The notes under the pieces: generated by a model
The model's input: only the letters and a program-made list of their open reading frames with translations
What the model was told of the DNA's origin: nothing
Databases searched by the model: none
Part shown: piece by piece, positions 23,366-32,953 of the stretch
Numbering within the stretch: position 1 is the stretch's first letter
Layout of the letters: each line of letters begins with the position of its first letter
Made by a program: the position numbers and the translations under genes
NCBI GenBank assembly: GCA_021791295.1
Contig: JAJYWW010000160.1
Location: forward strand, 1 to 48,779
Source: a bacterium
Lineage (GTDB): Bacteria; SZUA-79; Acidulodesulfobacterales; Acidulodesulfobacteraceae
Reading direction: 5' to 3'
DNA length: 48,779 nt

Positions 23366-25693
23366 ATGTCGGAGATTAAGTATTCCGCCGGATACAGACC
23401 TAAAATATCCATTAAGGCTAAGCTAATCTTATCTTTTTCTTTAGCCGTTTTAATCCCGTTAATACTTTTAGCCCTTGCCAACACATATATATTTAGAAGC
23501 CAGATTAAAAAAGAAAATCTCAATAAAGTCCGTATTACGTTAAGCGGGGCGCAGAGGATTTATTATTCGCAGGCAAACCGCCTGAAAAATGGATTTTTGA
23601 TAGCCGCTTATAACCCTTATTTGATAAACGCCGTTATTCATAAAAATATCTCCTTTCAGAATAGCTTAATTAAATCGTATAAAGATGCTTTTAGTTTTGC
23701 CGACTATATAGGAATTACTAACAAGGAAGGATTAATTACGTCTTCTACCGGAGGAGTTAAAGGTTTCAAGCCTTTGCTGGGAGGTATGATATTCGAAGCT
23801 TTCAGGACGGGCTTTCCGGTCGTAAAAACTGCGATTATTCGTAAATCCACTCTTACAAAAATGAATATCAAAATATCTCACGGCGTTTCCGATATGTTTT
23901 TAGTAACGGTGGTTCCTCTTTTATACGACGGACATCCGGTAGGTTCTATTTTAGGCTTGATTAACTTAAATAATAACAGTTATTTACCGGAAACCATTTA
24001 TAATGAATACCATTTAAAAACTGCCGTCTTTGCTTCTCTTTTTAACAGACAGGTATGTCTTACGACATTAAAAATTCCCGGAAATATTTTCGGCGAAGGC
24101 TCGAGGCTTCCCGAAGATATCCACGATAAAATCAAAAACGGAAAAAATTTTATAAAAGAGTTGAATTACAACGGACAAACGGTTTTTGCGGCATTTCATC
24201 CCATAAAGAACATAAACGGCAAGGTTATAGGTTCTATTGCCGTTTTCATTTCAAACAAGAATTATCTCAGTTTATTCCGAAAGACCGCTGAATATGCAAT
24301 ATTTATTATTTTAATAGGCTTGATTATATCGCTTCTTATCTCCTATTTCGCCTCAAAAGATACCTTAAATCCGATATTTGCCATAAAAACTGCAATAAAA
24401 GAATTTACCTCGGGAGACTTAGACACTAAACTCGTTATTAATACAAACGACGAGTTTGAAGGCATAGGCAAGGGTTTTACGGAAATGGCTATGACCGTAA
24501 AAGACAGGGAAGAAAGAATGGAAAAGTATAATTCTTTTTCCGATTTTTTAGTAGGCTCTTTAGATTTCGATAAGATAATAACTTCTACTTTAAACATTTT
24601 AGAGGAACTGTTAAATATATCTTCAGGTATTATATATATCTACAGCAAAAGCGGAAAATTTAAAACCGAAATTGGAGCCGCCGGTAAAGATAACGGCGAC
24701 GGCTCAGATATAAAAACGGATAAAACAGACGACGAAGATTCAGTTGTATTGCCCGAAGACAAGGAAGGTTTTTTAATTCCGTGGCAGTTTTACGGCATAA
24801 GGAAATTTGTCGCTAACAAGATAAGCGCTTCCGAAGGTATGGCGGGACACTGTCTTAAAGACAGAAAGACGATATGGTTTCACGATATTCCGGAAAACGC
24901 GATGATTCTTAAAGAAAAGCTTATGGAAAAGGGCGGAGAAGGAATGGCTATAGATTACGGTTTTTGCGAAGTATTTCCAAAAGATATAGTCTGGCTTCCT
25001 ATGTATATAGGCGATACAAATATCGGCGTTTTAATGGTTTCTTCTATTCACGGATTCAAAAAAGAAGATATTTCGTTTTTAGAACACGCCGTTAAAGAGC
25101 TTTCGGTATCCTTAGACAATGCGAAGATACACAAAAAGGTAAACGAGCTTTCAATTACCGACGATCTTACGGGGCTTTATAATAGAAGAAAAATGGATGA
25201 GGTCTTAGAAAATGAGTTCAATAAAGCAAAAAGATACGGCAACGGTTTATCCATTATGATATTAGACATAGACCATTTTAAACGCATAAACGATTTTTAC
25301 GGACACAAAGTCGGCGACGTCGTTTTATCCCGGATAGGCGGTATTTTAATGCGTAATATAAGGAATATAGATATAGCGACAAGATACGGCGGAGAAGAGT
25401 TCGTTATAATTTTGCCGCAGACCGATTTTGACAGCGCTCTTTTTGCGGCTAAAAAATTAAAAAATATCATAAAAAACCAAAGGTTTACTCAAATTAAAGG
25501 CGAAGTCACCATTTCCATTGGCATAGCGACAATGCCGGACGAAAGAATAAATACCGTCGACGATATTTTAAAAATAGCCGACGATTTCCTTTATGAGGCA
25601 AAGAACAGCGGCAGAAACAGGATAATAGGGGAGTATAAGGGAAAGAAGGTCGAGATTGCCGCAGACGACGACGATACCCCGGGTAATTCTTAA
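23366..25693 (+). CDS. membrane sensor diguanylate cyclase (HAMP-GAF-GGDEF)
   Basis: 775 residues. Transmembrane helices at about 19-43 and 311-335 flank a periplasmic sensor (possibly dCache), followed by HAMP (about 336-385), a GAF-like domain (about 391-585) and GGDEF (about 595-760). The active-site GGEEF is intact (about 675), and RNID lies five residues before it, the RxxD inhibitory site, so c-di-GMP feedback is expected. DDLTGLYNRR and the metal-binding DIDHFKRINDFYGH are also present. The signal sensed is unknown. It precedes the ROK gene by two bases (stop at 25,693; next ATG at 25,696), so the two are one transcription unit. Confidence 0.9.
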   Translation: MSEIKYSAGYRPKISIKAKLILSFSLAVLIPLILLALANTYIFRSQIKKENLNKVRITLSGAQRIYYSQANRLKNGFLIAAYNPYLINAVIHKNISFQNSLIKSYKDAFSFADYIGITNKEGLITSSTGGVKGFKPLLGGMIFEAFRTGFPVVKTAIIRKSTLTKMNIKISHGVSDMFLVTVVPLLYDGHPVGSILGLINLNNNSYLPETIYNEYHLKTAVFASLFNRQVCLTTLKIPGNIFGEGSRLPEDIHDKIKNGKNFIKELNYNGQTVFAAFHPIKNINGKVIGSIAVFISNKNYLSLFRKTAEYAIFIILIGLIISLLISYFASKDTLNPIFAIKTAIKEFTSGDLDTKLVINTNDEFEGIGKGFTEMAMTVKDREERMEKYNSFSDFLVGSLDFDKIITSTLNILEELLNISSGIIYIYSKSGKFKTEIGAAGKDNGDGSDIKTDKTDDEDSVVLPEDKEGFLIPWQFYGIRKFVANKISASEGMAGHCLKDRKTIWFHDIPENAMILKEKLMEKGGEGMAIDYGFCEVFPKDIVWLPMYIGDTNIGVLMVSSIHGFKKEDISFLEHAVKELSVSLDNAKIHKKVNELSITDDLTGLYNRRKMDEVLENEFNKAKRYGNGLSIMILDIDHFKRINDFYGHKVGDVVLSRIGGILMRNIRNIDIATRYGGEEFVIILPQTDFDSALFAAKKLKNIIKNQRFTQIKGEVTISIGIATMPDERINTVDDILKIADDFLYEAKNSGRNRIIGEYKGKKVEIAADDDDTPGNS

Positions 25694-25695
25694 AT

Positions 25696-26661
25696 ATGGA
25701 AATAAATACGGTAGGAATCGATATAGGGGGGACAAATTTAAGATGCGGAGTTATAGAAGAAAACGGAGCGGTAAAGAGCCGCCTGTCAGTTTCGTTCGGT
25801 GAATCTCTAAACGAAACTGAAAAACAGGTAGATTTTATAATACGTAATGTAAGAAAATTTTTAAAAACAAACGAAAAATACAGCGTTAAAGCTATAGGCG
25901 TCGGCATAGCGGGGCAGATAAACGATAAAACAGGCAGTATTCTGTTTTCTCCAAATCTGAACTGGCACGATGTTCCGCTTAAAAAGATACTTAAAAAGGA
26001 AACCGGTTTAGACGTTCATATAGCAAACGACTTAGCTGCTATTACTTATGGAGAATGGAAGTTTGGTTCGGGGAAAAATGAAGATAACTTTATATGTATT
26101 TTTGTGGGAACAGGAATAGGTTCGGGAATCGTAATTAACGGCGCTTTATATAACGGTTGCTCAAACGCCGCCGGAGAAATAGGGCATATAACCGTAGTTT
26201 CGGGAGGAAGAAAATGCACATGCGGAAATTACGGTTGTTTAGAGGCGTATGCCGGCGGACTTGGAATTGCAAGGATAGCACGGGAAAGAGCGGAGATAGA
26301 CAATGCCGGTTTTAAAAATATTATAGACATTGCGGGCGGCAAAGTTGAGGATATAACAGCGGAAACTATATCTATTTCTTATAAAAACGGAGATAAAAAT
26401 GCCGCCGCATTAATTAAAGAAACCGGGATTTATTTGTCCAACGGCGTAATAAGCGCGGTAAATCTATTGAATCCCTGCGCAATAATACTAGGCGGCGGAG
26501 TTATAGACGGAATACCCGACCTGTTCAATATAGTGAAAAAAGAGACTACGGAAAAAGCGCTTAAGGCTTCCACGTCAAACCTCAAAATATTGAAATCAAA
26601 ACTTGGCAAGGATGCGGGAATTATAGGCGCCGCAGGGTTAGCTCAGTCAAATTTCATTTAG
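25696..26661 (+). CDS. ROK-family sugar kinase (probable glucokinase)
   Basis: 321 residues. Phosphate-binding VGIDIGGTNLRCGVI at the start, NDLAAITYGEW with the catalytic Asp, FVGTGIGSGIVING, AAGEIGHITV and the zinc motif CTCGNYGCLEAYAG (CxCGxxGC) of ROK kinases, with no N-terminal HTH, so a kinase rather than a ROK repressor. Probably phosphorylates glucose or N-acetylmannosamine/mannose-type sugars with ATP. Convergent with dnaB, 12 bp apart. Confidence 0.85.
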   Translation: MEINTVGIDIGGTNLRCGVIEENGAVKSRLSVSFGESLNETEKQVDFIIRNVRKFLKTNEKYSVKAIGVGIAGQINDKTGSILFSPNLNWHDVPLKKILKKETGLDVHIANDLAAITYGEWKFGSGKNEDNFICIFVGTGIGSGIVINGALYNGCSNAAGEIGHITVVSGGRKCTCGNYGCLEAYAGGLGIARIARERAEIDNAGFKNIIDIAGGKVEDITAETISISYKNGDKNAAALIKETGIYLSNGVISAVNLLNPCAIILGGGVIDGIPDLFNIVKKETTEKALKASTSNLKILKSKLGKDAGIIGAAGLAQSNFI

Positions 26662-26673
26662 CGCAAACGGATA

Positions 26674-28056
26674 TTATATATAAGCCTCTCCATCTTCGTA
26701 TGTAAGATTTTCAAAAGAAGTATATTTATCGATATAAGAAAGCTTAACGATGCCTGTAGGACCGTTTCTCTGTTTACCGATTATTAATTCTGCTATGCCT
26801 TTGTTTTCCGTATCTTTTTTATAAACTTCCTCTCTATAAACAAACATAATTAAGTCGGCATCCTGCTCTATAGCTCCGGATTCTCTTAGGTCTGCAAGCT
26901 GAGGTTTTCTATCCTGCCTCGATTCCACCATTCTGTTTAACTGGGAAAGAGCAATTACCGGAATGTTAAGTTCCTTTGCAAGACCCTTTAACGAACGGGA
27001 AATATCGGCAATAGCTTGTTCCCTTGATTCTATGTTGTGAGAGGCTTTCATAAGCTGGAGATAGTCTATTATGACTATTTCGATGTTTTTTTCTCTTTTT
27101 AATCTGCGGGTTTTAGCTCTCAATTCGGTTACCGTTATGCCGGCGCTGTCGTCGATATAAATAGGAATGTCCTCAAGTATTTCAAGCGCTTTGTGTATGT
27201 TTTCTATATCGGGATTATGAATTTTACCTCTTCGTAAAAAAGAAGAGTCTATTTTAGCCGTCATAGCCAGAAGACGTGTCGCAAGCTGTTCTTTAGACAT
27301 TTCAAGCGAAAAAAACGCTACCGGAATCTTTTTAACAGCGATATTTTTTGCGATGCAAAGAGATAAAGCCGTTTTTCCCATAGAAGGTCTCCCTGCGATA
27401 ATAATAAGATCGGAAGGCTGAAAGCCGTTTGTATATTCGTCTAAATAATTTAATCCGCTGTGAATGCCGGTAATAACATCATCTTCATGCTTTTTAGAGG
27501 TTAACTTTTTAAAATAATCGACTATTAAAGGGTAAACTTCGACATAATTTTTAGGAGCATCCTTTTCGGTTGCGTCGAATATAGTTTTTTCCGTAAAATC
27601 GATTATATTTTCGACGTCGTCAATCTGTTCGTAACATTTTTGTCTGATTTTATTTGAAGCGTTGATAAGATTTCTAAGAGTAGATTTTTCTTTTACTATT
27701 TTTGAATACTGCTCGATATTAAAAAGTCCGGCAGGCATTTCAAAGAGGGAAGACAGATAGTTGCTATAATCAAAATCGGAAAAGCCTTTCGAGAAGTCGG
27801 CATCCTTTTCTAAACTGTTTAAAATCGTAATTATATCTATAGGCTCGTTTTTTTCGCTTAATCTTACAATTACTTTATAGATTTTTGAGTTTACGCTGTC
27901 GTAAAAATCTTCGGGAATGATAATTCCCAGAATCGAATTTATCTGAGAATTATCAATTAATATAGATGATAACAAAGCCTTCTCGGCATCTATCGAATTA
28001 GGAGGAACAATACTTATAGAATCTGTAAATCCTTTTTTCTTTCTTTCGATTTGCAT
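26674..28056 (-). CDS. dnaB: replicative DNA helicase DnaB
   Basis: 460 residues. N-terminal DnaB domain (PPNSIDAEKALLSSILID), linker, then the RecA-like motor with Walker A GRPSMGKTALSL, Walker B VIIDYLQLM, and ALSQLNRMVESRQDRKPQLA, LRESGAIEQDADLI, the DnaB signature. It unwinds DNA at the fork as a hexamer. Start ATG at 28,056 lies 27 bp after rplI, and the last gene of the rpsF-rpsR-DUF2232-rplI-dnaB operon is a well-known arrangement. No intein is visible. Confidence 0.95.
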   Translation of the reverse strand: MQIERKKKGFTDSISIVPPNSIDAEKALLSSILIDNSQINSILGIIIPEDFYDSVNSKIYKVIVRLSEKNEPIDIITILNSLEKDADFSKGFSDFDYSNYLSSLFEMPAGLFNIEQYSKIVKEKSTLRNLINASNKIRQKCYEQIDDVENIIDFTEKTIFDATEKDAPKNYVEVYPLIVDYFKKLTSKKHEDDVITGIHSGLNYLDEYTNGFQPSDLIIIAGRPSMGKTALSLCIAKNIAVKKIPVAFFSLEMSKEQLATRLLAMTAKIDSSFLRRGKIHNPDIENIHKALEILEDIPIYIDDSAGITVTELRAKTRRLKREKNIEIVIIDYLQLMKASHNIESREQAIADISRSLKGLAKELNIPVIALSQLNRMVESRQDRKPQLADLRESGAIEQDADLIMFVYREEVYKKDTENKGIAELIIGKQRNGPTGIVKLSYIDKYTSFENLTYEDGEAYI

Positions 28057-28083
28057 AAATGCATAAAAGTAATGCTTAAATTA

Positions 28084-28530
28084 TTAAACTTCCGGCACTA
28101 CGTTGACTTTAATATCCGCAATAATATCTTTAGAGAGTTTGACTTTAACGGTCTGCATCCCGAGTTCTTTTATCGGATTATCAAGATTGATTATTTTTCT
28201 GTCGATATTAAAGCCGGAATCTTTAAGCTTGCTTTCTATATCCATAGATGTAATACTTCCAAATATTTTTTCGTTTTCGCCGACTTTAACCGGTATAGTA
28301 ATTTCGATTTTTTCAAGATTATTCTTAATCTCTGTAAGTTCCGAGGTTATTTTTGCTTTCTTTTTATCTATTATCTTTTTTTCATGCTCGACTGTTTTAA
28401 CATTGGAGTTTGTAGCAGGTATCGCAAGATTTTTAGGCATTAAAAAATTTCTGGCATAACCATCGGCAACATTGACTTTTTCCCCCATAAAACCTAAATT
28501 TTGAACATCTTCTTTAAGTATAACTTTCAT
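28084..28530 (-). CDS. rplI: 50S ribosomal protein L9
   Basis: 148 residues, normal length. N-terminal domain MKVILKEDVQNLGFMGEKVN with the family's GDVVxVxxGYxRNFL version (VADGYARNFLMPKNLA), a long helix, then the C-terminal 23S-binding domain. The ATG overlaps the stop of the DUF2232 gene (ATGA). Confidence 0.95.
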   Translation of the reverse strand: MKVILKEDVQNLGFMGEKVNVADGYARNFLMPKNLAIPATNSNVKTVEHEKKIIDKKKAKITSELTEIKNNLEKIEITIPVKVGENEKIFGSITSMDIESKLKDSGFNIDRKIINLDNPIKELGMQTVKVKLSKDIIADIKVNVVPEV

Positions 28531-29549
28531 ATTAAATTAGCCTCCTTTTTTGTTTCTATTTTTCTAAAATTAAACCACATATCGAAGATTCCGGTCATTA
28601 TAACAAGTATAATTATCGGATTGCTTAAAATAAAAATTATTCCATATCCGAGTATTCTTAAAAATATATTTACATTGAATTTATTAAAAAAGAAAGAGAG
28701 TATCGTTAACCCTTGAACTAAATAAACCGAAGAAGATAATAAAATTATATTATAGCCTATATATTTAAATATTCCAATCGAAAAAACAGAAATTAGTATC
28801 CCTAAAATAAGGAACAATAAAAAATAGTCCGATGATCTCCAGAGCAATAAATTTTCCTTTACGCCGTTAAAAAAAACATTATTCTTTTTTGAAATTCTTT
28901 TCAAAAATATAAAACTTATCCATATGCTCATCCATGAAAAAATTATAAGTATTGCCGGCAAAAGCAATAAAATAATTTTTAGAAGTTTAGAAATTAAAAC
29001 CCGCATCTTTAAAGTGGTAAAATATGTCATACCCATCTTATTATATTCGGTTATAAGTTTCCCCGTCATATCCGCCGATAAATAATTTAAAGACGGCAGG
29101 ATATTTATTTTTCCGGCAGATATGTAAACGGCGCCAATAAAAAAAGATACCGCAAACACGGCAGATACGGGAATATAAATAGACTTTGTCACCCCGGATC
29201 CTTTTGAAATCAAATAGGAAAATATGTACGGTATAACGATAAACACTAAAAATTGAATTATTATAACCGAAATAAAAAAGCGTCCGAAAGCGGCGTGACT
29301 AAAATAACCGCTGAAGTTAACCGTGCCGCCGTTTATTAAAAAACCGACTGCGATAACAATAGACAGTATTATATTGATTGCCGAAGCGGATCCAACAATA
29401 GAAAATAAAAGTATTAAAGTAATACCGTAATATATATAAAAAAAAGGATTAATAAATGAATATATTCCTTCATATATTGAATTTATAATAAATAAAAACA
29501 ATAAAAAGGAGAACAATAAACTTAATAATACCGTTTTTGTTCTAAACAT
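28527..29549 (-). CDS. DUF2232 (YybS-like) membrane protein
   Basis: 340 residues with about eight hydrophobic segments; long helices at 6-28, 33-55, 60-80, 90-120, 125-150, 185-215, 235-260 and 275-325. The position between rpsR and rplI is typical for YybS-like DUF2232 proteins in Firmicutes and deltaproteobacteria. Function is not established; the operon suggests a link to growth or translation. Phe/Ile-rich codon use is normal for a membrane protein. Translationally coupled to rplI. Confidence 0.7.
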   Translation of the reverse strand: MFRTKTVLLSLLFSFLLFLFIINSIYEGIYSFINPFFYIYYGITLILLFSIVGSASAINIILSIVIAVGFLINGGTVNFSGYFSHAAFGRFFISVIIIQFLVFIVIPYIFSYLISKGSGVTKSIYIPVSAVFAVSFFIGAVYISAGKINILPSLNYLSADMTGKLITEYNKMGMTYFTTLKMRVLISKLLKIILLLLPAILIIFSWMSIWISFIFLKRISKKNNVFFNGVKENLLLWRSSDYFLLFLILGILISVFSIGIFKYIGYNIILLSSSVYLVQGLTILSFFFNKFNVNIFLRILGYGIIFILSNPIIILVIMTGIFDMWFNFRKIETKKEANLI

Positions 29550-29827
29550 TAAATATTAACGGACATATATGGCATTATAGAAACTATTCTTGAAATCTTA
29601 ATAGCTTTTGACACTCTTCTTTGATGATAGGCGCAGTTTCCGGTAATTCTTCTCGGCATAATTTTACCTCTTTCGGAGACAAAATTTCTCATAAGCCTTG
29701 AATCTTTATAATCAATTTTTAAGTTTTCGTCTGCGCAGAATCTGCATATTTTTTTTCTGGTATACGTCCTGCGGACAAAACCTGTTCCTGCAGGTTTTGT
29801 GGTTTTCTTATGCTGGTAATTATTCAT
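29549..29827 (-). CDS. rpsR: 30S ribosomal protein S18
   Basis: 92 residues, with a basic N-terminal extension and the core [58 protein letters not shown]. It is a CxxC form with a third Cys (NCAYH), suggesting zinc binding; this suits an organism not restricted for zinc. Its ATG overlaps the rpsF stop by eight bases. Confidence 0.95.
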   Translation of the reverse strand: MNNYQHKKTTKPAGTGFVRRTYTRKKICRFCADENLKIDYKDSRLMRNFVSERGKIMPRRITGNCAYHQRRVSKAIKISRIVSIMPYMSVNI

Positions 29828-30194
29828 TAACTGCTTCCTCCTTATTTTCCTTTTTCGACTCTATATCCTTTGTAAATATCACTGTTTGAAATCTGATGCA
29901 ATCGTCGGCGATTCTTAAATTTCTCTCAAGTTCCTGTATAAAAGATCCTTTTGCCGAAAAATGCACTAATATAAATTTTCCTTTGTTTAGTTTTTTAATA
30001 TCGTAGGAAAGTTTTCTAGCGCCCCAGTCTTCAAGGTCTAAAAATTCAGCGCCGTTTTTAGACATAATATCCTTTATTTTGTCGATAAACTGATTAAACC
30101 TGTTTTCCTCTATGTCGGGATTAAGGATAATCAACGTCTCATATTTTTTTGGAAATTGATGTTCGATTTTTTTTAAAAAATTTTTCTTAACCAA
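29820..30194 (-). CDS. rpsF: 30S ribosomal protein S6
   Basis: 124 residues. [20 protein letters not shown], then [20 protein letters not shown], the S6 signature, and a variable charged tail ending in ENKEEAVNE. An N-terminal extension of about 15 residues precedes the usual start; GGAGG lies upstream of the chosen ATG, so the extension appears real. First gene of the five-gene ribosomal/replication operon. Confidence 0.95.
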   Translation of the reverse strand: MVKKNFLKKIEHQFPKKYETLIILNPDIEENRFNQFIDKIKDIMSKNGAEFLDLEDWGARKLSYDIKKLNKGKFILVHFSAKGSFIQELERNLRIADDCIRFQTVIFTKDIESKKENKEEAVNE

Positions 30195-30277
30195 TTACAA
30201 AGCCCTCCTTAAAAGTGTTCTTATTCTTATTAATATGAAATAAATATTATAATATTTGAAAAATAAATTTGCAATAA

Positions 30278-31705
30278 CTAATTTTTATTTTCTAAGAGTA
30301 GAGAATTTATATATGTTTCGGGGGTCGAAATAGACCGCATAGACTTTTTAAGCTTAAACATATGATTTATCGGCATTTTTCCCGATAATATATATCTTAT
30401 TACGAACAACATATCGTTTACTCTTAGATTAAGGCTTTTATAGGATGTCTTATAAAGATTTGAAAATTCTTTAAAAAAATCGTTCTTAGATAAAAATGTT
30501 TCCAAAACGGGATGGAATAAATCGTAATACGAATAATTTTTAACGGTTAATTTGTCCCTTAGTTCATTATAAAGTTTTGTCCCCGGAAGCGGAGTTAAAA
30601 CGGAAAACACGGGAACGCTTATCTTAAGTCTTTTCACGAAATCGATTAATTTTTTAAAATCTAATTTCGTAAAATCCGGCGATACTATAAAAGAAGCAGT
30701 TACGGCAACATTATTTTTTTTTGCGATATAATAAGCTTTCTCGTTGTTTAAAGAAGAATTGCTTTTATTGATACTGCTGAGCTTTTCATCGTCAACGCTT
30801 TCAAATCCTATAAAAATATTGGAAAGCCCCAATTCTTTCCACTGCGAGATAAGCTCGGGATGTTTTACTATAGTATCGCTTCTTGCCTGTATAGTGTATA
30901 GTTTGTAGATTCTTTCTTTTTTTAGAAGTTCGCCGATTTTTTTTGCCCTTTTAACGTCGCTAAAAAAATTATCGTCCGTAACGAGCACGTAATCTTCTTT
31001 AATTTCTTTGAGCTCGGCAACGACTCTTTCGGGAGTTTTAGACCTGTAAGTTCCTTCGTAGAAATTCCAAACGCTGCAAAAATCGCACTTAAACGGACAA
31101 CCCCTTGCGGTTTCAAGGCATGCTAACGATGTTCTGATTCCCAAGTAATATTTTTTCCTGAATTCTTCGGTAAGATGCCGTGCAAAAAAGGGAAGGTCGT
31201 TTATGTTTTTAAGTAAAACCCTGGGCTGGTTTTTTATCTGGATCCCTTTATCGTTGTATATAATGCCTTTTACATTTGACAAATGAGAACCTGCGGCAAA
31301 TGCGTTAACGAGTTCCCGGACGGTATACTCCCCTTCTCCGATAACCACGGCATCAATCTCTTTAACGTTAAAATCTAAAGGATAGACGGAAACATGATGT
31401 CCGCCTACAAAAACGTAGCGAACCCCGAATTCATTTTTTACTCTTTTTGCAAGTTCGATAGTCCTGTAGACATCGGGAGTAAAAGAACACGAAAAGCCTA
31501 CGACCTCAGGTTTAAATTCTTTTATTACATCGTCTAAATATGCGTCGGGACGGCAATCCACGGCTCTTAAGTCGGCTATTTTTACCGTATGGTCGTCTCT
31601 GAGGAGGCTTCCGGCTATTGCTTCAAGACCGGTTGGTTCTATTAAAGATACGTTATTGAGTCCGATTACGCTTGTATTATTCGGTTGAACTAATAAGATT
31701 TTCAT
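30278..31705 (-). CDS. B12-binding radical SAM enzyme (HpnR-like or related methylase)
   Basis: 475 residues. N-terminal cobalamin-binding Rossmann fold (KILLVQPNN, EPTGLEAIAGSLL, VGFSCSF, VFVGGHHVS), then radical SAM with CPFKCDFCS (CxxxCxxC) and DNFFSDVKRA, then a C-terminal helical part of about 120 residues. The opening EPTGLEAIA and the post-cluster segment remind me of hopanoid C-3 methylase HpnR and of BchE-type enzymes. It probably uses AdoMet and methylcobalamin to methylate an unactivated carbon; substrate unknown. A lone gene between rpsF and divIVA on the same strand, 83 bp from rpsF. No other hopanoid gene is in the window. Confidence 0.75.
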   Translation of the reverse strand: MKILLVQPNNTSVIGLNNVSLIEPTGLEAIAGSLLRDDHTVKIADLRAVDCRPDAYLDDVIKEFKPEVVGFSCSFTPDVYRTIELAKRVKNEFGVRYVFVGGHHVSVYPLDFNVKEIDAVVIGEGEYTVRELVNAFAAGSHLSNVKGIIYNDKGIQIKNQPRVLLKNINDLPFFARHLTEEFRKKYYLGIRTSLACLETARGCPFKCDFCSVWNFYEGTYRSKTPERVVAELKEIKEDYVLVTDDNFFSDVKRAKKIGELLKKERIYKLYTIQARSDTIVKHPELISQWKELGLSNIFIGFESVDDEKLSSINKSNSSLNNEKAYYIAKKNNVAVTASFIVSPDFTKLDFKKLIDFVKRLKISVPVFSVLTPLPGTKLYNELRDKLTVKNYSYYDLFHPVLETFLSKNDFFKEFSNLYKTSYKSLNLRVNDMLFVIRYILSGKMPINHMFKLKKSMRSISTPETYINSLLLENKN

Positions 31706-31851
31706 GATTATTTTTATATTTATATTTATGCGATAGTTAATTTATTTATAAAATATTAGAAGCATATGTAATGCAACTATTAATTATAAGTATATCATAA
31801 TATATATAACAAATTATATTATTTTATTTTTTTTATACTTATACAGATGAC

Positions 31852-32553
31852 CTAAAGAGTAAATTTATTTATATCGCCTAACAGTTCATCCAGTTCATTT
31901 ATGTCTTTTTTCTCCGAAGGTTCGTTTTTTTCGTCTTTATTTTCATTTTTTAAAAAATCTGCTAAATCATGATTTTCGGCTGATGCCTTTTCTTCCGATG
32001 TCTTTTCTTCTCCCGTGCTTTTTGAAGCGGAAAGTTCGGTTTTATCGCTTATTGTACCGGATATATCTATTTTAACGCGTTCTGAAGGAAAAGAAATTTC
32101 CATATTTTTATCAGCCTCCCTGTTTATTAAGTCGGTATTTGTCTGGAGAAGGTTTTTTATCGAATTTATCATAACGATTCTTTTATTTAATAAGTCGTCT
32201 ATATTTTCGGTTATTTTTAAATATTTTTTGTTAGCGTCTTTGACGATGTTTTCGGCTTCGGCAACCGCTCCTCTTTTTATAGCCTCCGCTTCCATTACCG
32301 CCGCTTTTTTTATGTCGTTGGAAACGGATTGCACCATAAGTATCGCCTCGCTGATCGATTTATCCTTTTCTTTGTAATCCGCAATCTCCTGATTTTTTTT
32401 GACGAGTTCTTCTTTTAGCCCGTAATATTCGCCGTAAAGTTTTTCCATGTCTTTAGATACGATTTCAAGAAAATTATCTACCTCGCTTACGTCGTACCCT
32501 TTTATTTTTTTTGAAAATTTTTGAGACCTTATTTCTAAGGGAGAAAGTTCCAT
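31852..32553 (-). CDS. DivIVA-domain protein
   Basis: 233 residues. The N-terminus MELSPLEIRSQKFSKKIKGY and YDVSEVDNFLEIVSKDMEKL are the DivIVA lipid-binding domain; the rest is coiled coil (about 35-120) and an acidic/Lys-rich disordered tail ending in a Leu/Asp motif (ELDELLGDINKFTL). DivIVA proteins mark poles or division sites at curved membrane. Beside yggT, the pairing found in many bacteria next to division genes. No other division gene is nearby. Confidence 0.85.
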   Translation of the reverse strand: MELSPLEIRSQKFSKKIKGYDVSEVDNFLEIVSKDMEKLYGEYYGLKEELVKKNQEIADYKEKDKSISEAILMVQSVSNDIKKAAVMEAEAIKRGAVAEAENIVKDANKKYLKITENIDDLLNKRIVMINSIKNLLQTNTDLINREADKNMEISFPSERVKIDISGTISDKTELSASKSTGEEKTSEEKASAENHDLADFLKNENKDEKNEPSEKKDINELDELLGDINKFTL

Positions 32554-32568
32554 AATTTTACACCCGTT

Positions 32569-32880
32569 TTATGAAATCATAAAAGGCAGAATATAATTAA
32601 ATTCTGCAAATTTTAATAATGTTAAAATTATCCAGATTATAAAAATAACTATTATAGGCGATAGATCGAAAGCAAAGGCGTTTCCTATCGGAAGTATTAA
32701 TCTTACTTTATTTAGAACAGGTTCGGTAATGTCGTTTATAAAACGAACAATCGGATTATAAGGGTCTGGATTTACCCACGACAGCAAAGCTTTTATGATA
32801 ATTATCCACATATATACATTAAGAATCGTGTATAATATATCGAAAAAATATTGAACAAAGTTGATAAATAAAAGATTCAT
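32569..32880 (-). CDS. yggT: YggT-family membrane protein
   Basis: 103 residues from the ATG at 32,880; an in-frame ATG at 32,928 would add 16 residues but leaves only 25 bp to the divergent polX start, and neither has a ribosome binding site. Two transmembrane segments flank LLSWVNPDPYNPIVRFINDI and TEPVLNKVRLILPIG, the YggT signature. Just upstream of the divIVA-like gene. The family helps cells tolerate osmotic/ion stress and is linked to division genes; detailed role unknown. Confidence 0.85.
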   Translation of the reverse strand: MNLLFINFVQYFFDILYTILNVYMWIIIIKALLSWVNPDPYNPIVRFINDITEPVLNKVRLILPIGNAFAFDLSPIIVIFIIWIILTLLKFAEFNYILPFMIS

Positions 32881-32953
32881 TATTAGTTCATTATTAGTTT
32901 TTTTAAAATTTAATATATAATATAACATAATTATCCAAGAATATACAATAATT

